NCBI GenBank assembly: GCA_003451635.1
Contig: DMAT01000192.1
Coordinates: 1 to 6,841, forward strand
Direction of reading: 5' to 3'
DNA: 6,841 bases
Source of the DNA: Syntrophus sp. (in: bacteria)
Lineage (GTDB): Bacteria > Desulfobacterota > Syntrophia > Syntrophales > UBA8958
In this document: positions 1 through 5,377 of the stretch, one piece after another
How the letters are laid out: each line of letters starts with the position of its first letter
Numbering within the stretch: the stretch's first letter is position 1
Made by a program: the position numbers and the translations under genes
The notes under the pieces: generated by a model
What the model was told of the DNA's origin: nothing
Database searches by the model: none
The model's input: the letters and a program-made list of their open reading frames with translations, nothing else

Positions 1-791
1 CCCGCCACATGGGAAACGGCGTAACCAAGGAGATGAACATCGCCGCCGCCTTTACCGACGGCGACTCCGATTACCTCATGGTGGGGCGCAACGGCGTCTT
101 CTACGACCGCCAGGGCCTGGACTGGGATGCCACCATCACCAGGGTCATCGAACACCCCATAAGCATCCGTCAGGCATTCTGGAGTCCCTACAAACGGATC
201 GCCAAGACGATCAACGAACAGATAGAGAAGATGGCGGCCTCCCGGGATAAAGCCGGCGCCGAAAAAGCGTCGGCAGGCATCGCCGGCGGGGCACAGAAGA
301 TCGAAGTGGGAATATCGACGCCCCCTGCCAAACCTCCCTTCGACGTTGCCAAGTTCGCCGGTATCTTCGCCGCCATCGGCCTCGCCGTCGGCGCCATCGG
401 CACCGCCCTCGCGGCGGTAATCACCGGGTTTATGCAATTAGTCTGGTGGAAAATGCCCCTGGCCATTGCCGGCGTCACAATGCTTATCTCCGGACCTTCC
501 ATGATCATCGCATGGCTGAAGCTCAGGCAGCGGACCCTTGGTCCCATCCTCGACGCCAACGGCTGGGCGGTTAATGCGCGCGCCAGAATAAACATACCCT
601 TCGGGCGCTCTTTGACAAAAGTCGCTTCTTTGCCCCCGGGAGCCGAGCGTTCTCTCGAAGACCCGTTCGCCGACAAAAAGTGCAAATGGCCAAAAATCCT
701 CGTAGTGGTCGTTATTCTTTCCCTGCTGTTTTACTTTCTCAATGGAAAAGCCCTCGTCCTGAAATTGCTGACCGGTATTTTCGGGCTTTAA
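1..791 (+). CDS. C-terminal part of a membrane protein of unknown function (5' partial)
   Basis: The reading frame is open to the left edge: in-frame codons for Arg-His precede the first ATG at 9. That ATG has no Shine-Dalgarno site, and the AAGGAG at 27-32 abuts the next ATG at 33 with no spacer. I therefore treat the gene as truncated by the window. Counting from the ATG at 9, residues 1-110 are soluble and include a stretch with KRIAKTINEQIEKM. Three hydrophobic segments follow, at about 117-140, 149-169 and 228-245. The first is a small-residue, glycine-zipper-like helix (G124, G128, G131). Between helices 2 and 3 is a soluble loop with LGPILDANGWAVN and ARINIPFG, ending in a basic stretch (ADKKCKWPK). 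The loop looks like a conserved motif region I have seen in unnamed bacterial membrane proteins, but I cannot assign a function. The TAA stop is 16 bases before the deacetylase gene, so co-transcription is likely. GC is high (about 55-70 % in sampled lines). Confidence 0.8.
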   Translation, partial: RHMGNGVTKEMNIAAAFTDGDSDYLMVGRNGVFYDRQGLDWDATITRVIEHPISIRQAFWSPYKRIAKTINEQIEKMAASRDKAGAEKASAGIAGGAQKIEVGISTPPAKPPFDVAKFAGIFAAIGLAVGAIGTALAAVITGFMQLVWWKMPLAIAGVTMLISGPSMIIAWLKLRQRTLGPILDANGWAVNARARINIPFGRSLTKVASLPPGAERSLEDPFADKKCKWPKILVVVVILSLLFYFLNGKALVLKLLTGIFGL

Positions 792-807
792 GTCGTGGGT
801 ACTGGAT

Positions 808-1461
808 ATGGTGAAAGTAGTTCAATCCTGGGATGACGGTCTTGTATCGGATATCCGGTTAATAGAGATATTCCGCCGCCATCATGCCAAAGCCGCCTTT
901 TGTCTGAATCCGGGGCTTCATCACGACGCCAGGTCATTTGGGTGGAGACATGAAGGCAGTGAAGTCTGGCGCTTAGGCATCCACGAGATCTCTCATGTCT
1001 ATAAAGGTTTCGATATTTGCAGCCATTCCATGACTCATCCCTGTTTAACCGATATTCCGTATGACCAGCTCCTGTGGGAAATAAAAGCAAGCAAGCAGAT
1101 CCTGGAAGATATTTTTCATAAACCGGTCCTTGGATTCAGCTACCCTTTCAACACCTGCAACGAGTCAGTAAAAAACATGCTCCGCGCATCAGGTTATAAA
1201 TGGGCGAGAGGGAATCAGCATCCTGAAGAAGCCTTTCCCCCTGCTGACCCTTTTGAGATTCACCCAAGCTGTCATTTTCTGGATCATGATTTCTGGAACA
1301 AGTATGATCGGCTAAAACCCATGGATAGTGTTTTTTTCTTCTGGGGCCACAGTTATGAGCTTATCAGTGAGGGCATGTGGCATGACATCGAAGAGAAGAT
1401 AAGAGGGATTTCCCTGGATCCCGACGCCGAATGGTTTTCCCTGGATGAGCTGTTTATGTGA
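808..1461 (+). CDS. Polysaccharide deacetylase family protein (CE4/NodB-like)
   Basis: This 217-residue protein looks like a compact carbohydrate esterase family 4 (NodB homology) domain. The family removes N- or O-acetyl groups from glycans using a metal held by Asp-His-His. Motif 1 is SWDDG (residues 7-11, D9/D10), a variant of the usual TFDDG. Motif 2 is HSMTHP (73-78), giving the two metal-binding histidines H73 and H77. The third motif region is GFSYPFNTCN (109-118), with Asn where many relatives have Gly. WGHSYE (179-184) supplies the late-motif histidine H181. The length is normal for a minimal NodB domain. There is no signal peptide or membrane helix, so it is predicted to be cytosolic unless the start is wrong. 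ATG at 808 is used because it sits just before motif 1; the upstream Shine-Dalgarno match is weak, so expression may depend on coupling to the preceding gene 16 bases away. Substrate is unknown. GC is near 47 %, lower than the upstream gene. Confidence 0.85.
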   Translation: MVKVVQSWDDGLVSDIRLIEIFRRHHAKAAFCLNPGLHHDARSFGWRHEGSEVWRLGIHEISHVYKGFDICSHSMTHPCLTDIPYDQLLWEIKASKQILEDIFHKPVLGFSYPFNTCNESVKNMLRASGYKWARGNQHPEEAFPPADPFEIHPSCHFLDHDFWNKYDRLKPMDSVFFFWGHSYELISEGMWHDIEEKIRGISLDPDAEWFSLDELFM

Positions 1462-1498
1462 ATGATACGAATATCCTGACGCACAGGAGAATTGCCTG

Positions 1499-2662
1499 TC
1501 AATGCCTATGCGTTCTAATCTTTTGTGTAAAGTACAGCGCGACGACGGTAAGGCAGGCGCCGATGATAAAGGGCAGCCGCCAGTTTATCAACCATAAGGT
1601 GCCCCCGATAAGCGGAATTACTACTGCGGAAATGTGGTTGATCGTGAAGCCGACGGCGGTGCTCTGTGATAAATCTCCGGGGTCGGCCGTTTTCTGAAGA
1701 TAGGTATTTAGCCCGATAGAAAAGTTGAAGAAGATACTGTCAAGAACATACAGGATGATTGCCACCCAGACGTTTTCGATAAATGCGTAGCCCAGAAACA
1801 GAACAAAAAGGCTGGCACTTTCGAGCGAAAGGACCACACGCTCGCCATATACGTTGATTGCCTTTGAAATGTATCTGTTGGTCAGAAACGTAAGGGCATA
1901 ATTCAGGACATAAATACCGGCGATCGTACCAACGCCCAGTTTATATTTTTCGACCAGCAGAAAGACGGCAAACACAATGAAAATCTGCCTGCGGGCTCCG
2001 CTCAGAAAGTTTAACGTATAGTAAAGCCAATACTTTCGGCGCAGGACGAGCTTATTCTGATGGTGGAGTCTTTGGTCATTAACCGGATTTTTCGTAAGCA
2101 TATAGATGCCCGTGAAGGAAACAAAGACGCCCAGCAGCAGAAAGTTGATGCGATAGGGAAAAACGAAAGAAAGGGCCCAGATAATGGTTCCCACGGCAAT
2201 ATTTGCCAGCGCCCCGTATCCCCGTAAACGGGCAAATATAATTGGCGCGTCGTTCTTGTCGAAATACTGAACTGTAAGCGATTTGTTGGTGGTTTCAAAA
2301 TAGTGAAAACCAATCGACATGATAACCGTTGTCATCAGTAAGCCCGGGAAGGTTGTAAAAAAACCGGTTGCCCCAATCCCGATCCCAAGGAGGACAACAG
2401 ACCATGCCGACAAGCGATGTTCCTTCATGATCAACAATACGTACATGACCATAAAGGTAAGGAAGCCCGGAATTTCGCGCACCGCTTGTGCCACACCGAT
2501 CTGAAAGCCGTTCACCCCGACGACTTCTTTGGCGAAATTCGTAAATAAGGCCATCCATCCCTGTAATCCGGCACTTGCACATATCACCAGCACCATCAGA
2601 TATGCGTACATCGGATTGTTTTTAAATGGTTCCGTCCGCTTTCCGTTCAAGAGAATCTCCAA
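1499..2662 (-). CDS. MFS transporter, 12 predicted helices, TTG start
   Basis: A 387-residue, very hydrophobic protein with the two-times-six helix plan of the major facilitator superfamily. Approximate helices are 18-42, 53-79, 83-104, 106-122, 146-168, 170-190, then a polar central loop (191-211), then 212-237, 243-262, 275-293, 297-317, 334-357 and 362-380. The stretch NRYISKAINVYGERVV after helix 8 is at the place of the usual loop 8-9 motif. It would act as a secondary transporter in the inner membrane; the substrate cannot be read from sequence. No ATG is suitable near the N-terminus. Candidate starts are TTG at 2662 or TTG at 2650; the latter has GGAG (2657-2660) six bases upstream and may be the real start, making a 383-residue protein. 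The frame follows the stop of the M48 gene after 33 bases, so it is probably the last gene of the - strand unit. It converges on the deacetylase gene with 37 bases between stops. Confidence 0.85.
   Translation of the reverse strand: MEILLNGKRTEPFKNNPMYAYLMVLVICASAGLQGWMALFTNFAKEVVGVNGFQIGVAQAVREIPGFLTFMVMYVLLIMKEHRLSAWSVVLLGIGIGATGFFTTFPGLLMTTVIMSIGFHYFETTNKSLTVQYFDKNDAPIIFARLRGYGALANIAVGTIIWALSFVFPYRINFLLLGVFVSFTGIYMLTKNPVNDQRLHHQNKLVLRRKYWLYYTLNFLSGARRQIFIVFAVFLLVEKYKLGVGTIAGIYVLNYALTFLTNRYISKAINVYGERVVLSLESASLFVLFLGYAFIENVWVAIILYVLDSIFFNFSIGLNTYLQKTADPGDLSQSTAVGFTINHISAVVIPLIGGTLWLINWRLPFIIGACLTVVALYFTQKIRTHRH
2657..2660 (-). promoter_or_regulatory. Candidate Shine-Dalgarno site for the MFS gene
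   Basis: On the - strand GGAG is followed by six bases (ATTCTC) and then TTG at 2650-2648. This is the best ribosome-binding geometry near the 5' end of the MFS gene and argues for codon 5 of the longest frame as the start. The TTG at 2662 has only a weak AGAG about 12 bases upstream. Met18 (ATG at 2611-2609) has no visible site. Confidence 0.45.
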
Positions 2663-2695
2663 ATCATAATCTCTACCATTGCCGTTCCAGTGATC

Positions 2696-5278
2696 CTACA
2701 TCCTTTCGAAGAACGCCAGCCGCAGGACACGCCCTTCCTTCACGTCAGCGGCATAACTGCCATAGATCAAAACCTCACCGGCCGCCGTATTGACTGTTCG
2801 CAACGGACTGCCGAATTTTGAAATAAAATCCGCCCGCAGCAGCGGCGTCCTCAATGGCTTTTCCACGACGATCAGCTCGTCTCTGATCAGATAAGCCGTC
2901 CATTCCGGATGGCTGTAGATGGAAACCGTACCGACGCTTGAGGGGAAGACTTTCGGTTGCGTCGCCCGCAGTTCTTCCCGCGTCCCGCTATTCAGCGGGC
3001 CGGGGCGGACTGCCGGTCGGTCCGGCATGACTCTGGACGCTGCCGAATAAGAAACGTCCCCTCTCATACGCAATGCACTTTTGGCGCTGGTCATCAGGGG
3101 GGCATCGCCCCCCTTCTCGACAAAACGGCGCAGATCGGCTTCCCCTTCTTTTCGCAAGCCCATCTCCAGTTCCATTGAACCAAGATTGTAAAGAACCCCA
3201 TGATATTCGGGATATTGACTGGCAAGTGACTTGAGCAGGGCAAGGGCTTCCGATTTCAGGGCCGGGCGATCTTCTTCGGCGCCGGCCAGATAAAGGGCCA
3301 AGGCCCGGTTGTTCATCCCTTCGGGAGAGCCGGCCGGCTTTTTCAGCTTCTCTCTCGCAATCTGGACGGCCTCCTTGGCGACAATTCCCGCCTTGCTATA
3401 TTCACGGTTAACGATCAGCGCCGAAGACAGGTTGATCCGGGCCGGAATATAAAGGGGGTCTTTCTCCACCGCCATGTTCAACAAGGTAACGGCCCGCGCC
3501 ATATGTCTCTTAAATGCCGCCTTTTCATAGCAATTCTGAACGCCGATGGACAGGCTTCTTTCCATCATCACAGGGGCGGTAATGGCGGCAACCAGCGCGG
3601 CTCTGGTCTCCGTATCCACCTGGACGGGAATGCTGAAACGATTCGCGAGAGAAGCATCGCAGTTTCCCAGCACCCCTTGGGCCAGTTGAAAATGGCACAG
3701 GCCGATATTGTTCTGGACCTCCCGGCCGGGGTATCGCTCGTTGAACATGCCGAACAGGATCAGGGCGTCTTCATAGCGGGCGAGTTCATAAAGACGGACC
3801 CCGAAGGTGAAAAGCTCCAGGGCCTCCACAATTGGTGTAAGGCTTGTTCTCAGAAAATCGGCTCGCTGCCGGGGCGTGGGATGGGTCTTGTCATCGAGAG
3901 CGGCTTTTTCGGTGATCTGGTCCACATACGTATCGAAGAAGGTTGCGCCTCCCCGGGATAGGACCACCTTGGGATCATATCCGGCCATGGAGCAGGCAAT
4001 CAAGCCTTCCTGATCGGCCTGTAACTCCTTTACCTGGGCAGCCTGCTGCGCTTCCGGCGTCGTCCGGGCGCCGTCGGTGACCTGGGCGAACATGAGGCGC
4101 ACCGCCTCGCTGCCACCCTGACCTGCCGAGCCGCCGTAAGCCTTCAGGGCATCGAATGTCTCGGCGTGCCAGAAGTGCCCGTTGGCCAGATGGGACAGCT
4201 CATGACCGGCCAGAAATGCCAGCCTGGCGTCGCCCACCTCCTGCGACACATCCAGGTAGCAGAGATGAACAGCTCCCCGCGTCATCATGACCGCCCCGTC
4301 CGTCCGGAGGACGAAGGTCCAGGGATCGCCCTGGGCCTTGATCACCACCAGTTCGGAGACCACATCGGCAGGTTTACGGGAGGCTGCCCAGATCTTCGGA
4401 AAAATGATGTTGCGGGCCCGATCCACAACAGGGTCCGCCCCCTCAATGACTTCGCCATAGAGCCTGATCCATGCTTCCTTGGTCCGCAGCCGGGCTTCTC
4501 CGGCCAGGAAGACAATCGTCTCCAAAGCCTGCAAAGCCGTCTGCAGATTTTCAGACGACAGAGGCGCTTGCTTCACCTTCAGGTCTTTAAGATCCTCCAG
4601 AGACCGAAAGATCCCCTCGGGAAGCTTATCCCGCTTCAGGACCGCCAGAAAATCCTCCGCCCGGTTCTCCGGACCTTTAAGAAGATCTCCGCCATTGATA
4701 AGATAGGAAGGCTGGTTATCATCTTTAGCGGCCGCGCTATGGCTTCGGTTTCCGCTCCGGTCGGCTTCCACAACAGCCAGGACGGCAAAGCGCATCGCCT
4801 CGGACCACCGGCCGAGATCATAATAGATTTTCAGATTGTTTTTATGCAGATATTCGTCAATGGCAGGTAGAAACGGGGTAAGAGCACCCGCCGAATCCTG
4901 TGTTGTGGCAAGTTGCGGCGGGGTCTTAAGTTTCAGGCCCTCAATAAGAACCAGCAGCGCTTCCCGGACGTCCTTTTTCATCACCTCGTCGCCGGCTATC
5001 TCGGCATATTGCCCTTCCGCAGCCAGCACTCCGAAACAGAAGGCAGCCTTCTCCGGCGGCACAGCACCGGTAAAACCCCTGATCCCTACGGCTACGGTAA
5101 CTGTTTTTTCAAATTTGGGGCTGACACGCACCACCTTCACCATGAGCGACCTAACCATGGTTTCAAAAGACGGCGGACCTTCCTGAATTCTGATGTTACC
5201 GGCATTATCCGCGCCAACGAGCTCGCCCGCAGAAACTAAAATAATACCCAGCAACAAAACCGCAAACCATTGACGCAT
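2696..5278 (-). CDS. Exported M48 family zinc metalloprotease with TPR repeats (BepA-like plan)
   Basis: An 860-residue protein with an N-terminal signal peptide (hydrophobic residues 4-17, likely cleavage after VGA at 23), so periplasmic or envelope-associated. Residues 28 to about 310 match nothing I recognise. The M48 catalytic domain spans about 310-480. It has the zinc motif HELSH (359-363, catalytic E360), the third ligand in KELQAD (E418), and the downstream HPTPRQR (H466) typical of the family. Helical TPR-like repeats run from about 490 to 725 (for example around 494-530, 594-640, 655-690 and 694-720). A Pro/Arg-rich linker (about 742-782) leads to a small C-terminal domain (783-860). 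M48 followed by TPR is the plan of BepA, an outer-membrane-assembly quality-control protease, but this protein is much longer, so orthology is not claimed. All catalytic residues are present, so an active enzyme is expected. ATG at 5278 is supported by a strong Shine-Dalgarno site. The stop is TAG. The CHAT protease gene lies 97 bases upstream on the same strand. Confidence 0.9.
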   Translation of the reverse strand: MRQWFAVLLLGIILVSAGELVGADNAGNIRIQEGPPSFETMVRSLMVKVVRVSPKFEKTVTVAVGIRGFTGAVPPEKAAFCFGVLAAEGQYAEIAGDEVMKKDVREALLVLIEGLKLKTPPQLATTQDSAGALTPFLPAIDEYLHKNNLKIYYDLGRWSEAMRFAVLAVVEADRSGNRSHSAAAKDDNQPSYLINGGDLLKGPENRAEDFLAVLKRDKLPEGIFRSLEDLKDLKVKQAPLSSENLQTALQALETIVFLAGEARLRTKEAWIRLYGEVIEGADPVVDRARNIIFPKIWAASRKPADVVSELVVIKAQGDPWTFVLRTDGAVMMTRGAVHLCYLDVSQEVGDARLAFLAGHELSHLANGHFWHAETFDALKAYGGSAGQGGSEAVRLMFAQVTDGARTTPEAQQAAQVKELQADQEGLIACSMAGYDPKVVLSRGGATFFDTYVDQITEKAALDDKTHPTPRQRADFLRTSLTPIVEALELFTFGVRLYELARYEDALILFGMFNERYPGREVQNNIGLCHFQLAQGVLGNCDASLANRFSIPVQVDTETRAALVAAITAPVMMERSLSIGVQNCYEKAAFKRHMARAVTLLNMAVEKDPLYIPARINLSSALIVNREYSKAGIVAKEAVQIAREKLKKPAGSPEGMNNRALALYLAGAEEDRPALKSEALALLKSLASQYPEYHGVLYNLGSMELEMGLRKEGEADLRRFVEKGGDAPLMTSAKSALRMRGDVSYSAASRVMPDRPAVRPGPLNSGTREELRATQPKVFPSSVGTVSIYSHPEWTAYLIRDELIVVEKPLRTPLLRADFISKFGSPLRTVNTAAGEVLIYGSYAADVKEGRVLRLAFFERM
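3096..3114. repeat. Perfect 8-bp hairpin inside the M48 gene
   Basis: AGGGGGGC (3096-3103) and GCCCCCCT (3107-3114) are perfect inverted repeats around a 3-base loop. The element encodes residues 722-728 (KGGDAPL) at the end of the TPR region. It is very GC-rich and would form a stable hairpin in the mRNA. No T-run follows on either strand, so it is not a classical terminator. Confidence 0.6.
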
Positions 5279-5285
5279 GATAACC

Positions 5286-5292
5286 CCTCCTT
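5286..5292 (-). promoter_or_regulatory. Strong Shine-Dalgarno site for the M48 protease gene
   Basis: The - strand reads AAGGAGG, then seven bases (GGTTATC), then ATG at 5278-5276. Match and spacing are near ideal. This fixes the start of the M48 gene and places the signal peptide exactly at the N-terminus. Confidence 0.85.
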
Positions 5293-5297
5293 ACATG

Positions 5298-5327
5298 GAA
5301 GACATACAATTACAAACCCGAGTCTTC
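5298..5327. repeat. Short inverted repeat in the leader of the M48 gene
   Basis: GAAGAC (5298-5303) and GTCTTC (5322-5327) are inverted repeats separated by an 18-base AT-rich spacer, in the 97-base gap between the CHAT and M48 genes. The stem is only six pairs, with no T-run. It could be a weak leader structure or operator half-sites, or chance. No convincing promoter was found in this gap. Confidence 0.3.
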
Positions 5328-5377
5328 AATTATCGTCTCACCATGCTTTTTCGAATATCCTGTACATTATCTGCTTC

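Noticed and set aside
188..685. Long - strand open frame opposite the left-edge membrane protein
   Set aside because: Antisense shadow caused by high GC; the + strand frame has coherent membrane helices and motifs.
1483..1499. ACAGG/CCTGT inverted repeat between the converging deacetylase and MFS genes, possible terminator
   Set aside because: Only five pairs with a 7-base loop and no T-run on either strand; it also touches the MFS stop codon.
2984..2999. CCCGCT/AGCGGG 6-bp hairpin in the M48 gene
   Set aside because: Short stem inside a GC-rich Pro/Gly linker; expected by chance in such sequence.
4166..4870. Long + strand open frame opposite the M48 gene
   Set aside because: Antisense shadow of a gene with clear catalytic motifs; its translation has no recognisable domain and is low-complexity in character.
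5301..5329. Possible promoter for the M48 gene (TTGAAG, 17 bases, TATGTC on the - strand)
   Set aside because: Matches only four of six and three of six consensus bases; such matches are common in AT-rich gaps.
5343..5372. Nine-codon mini-ORF in the CHAT-M48 gap as a leader peptide
   Set aside because: No good ribosome site, no run of regulatory codons and no terminator hairpin after it.
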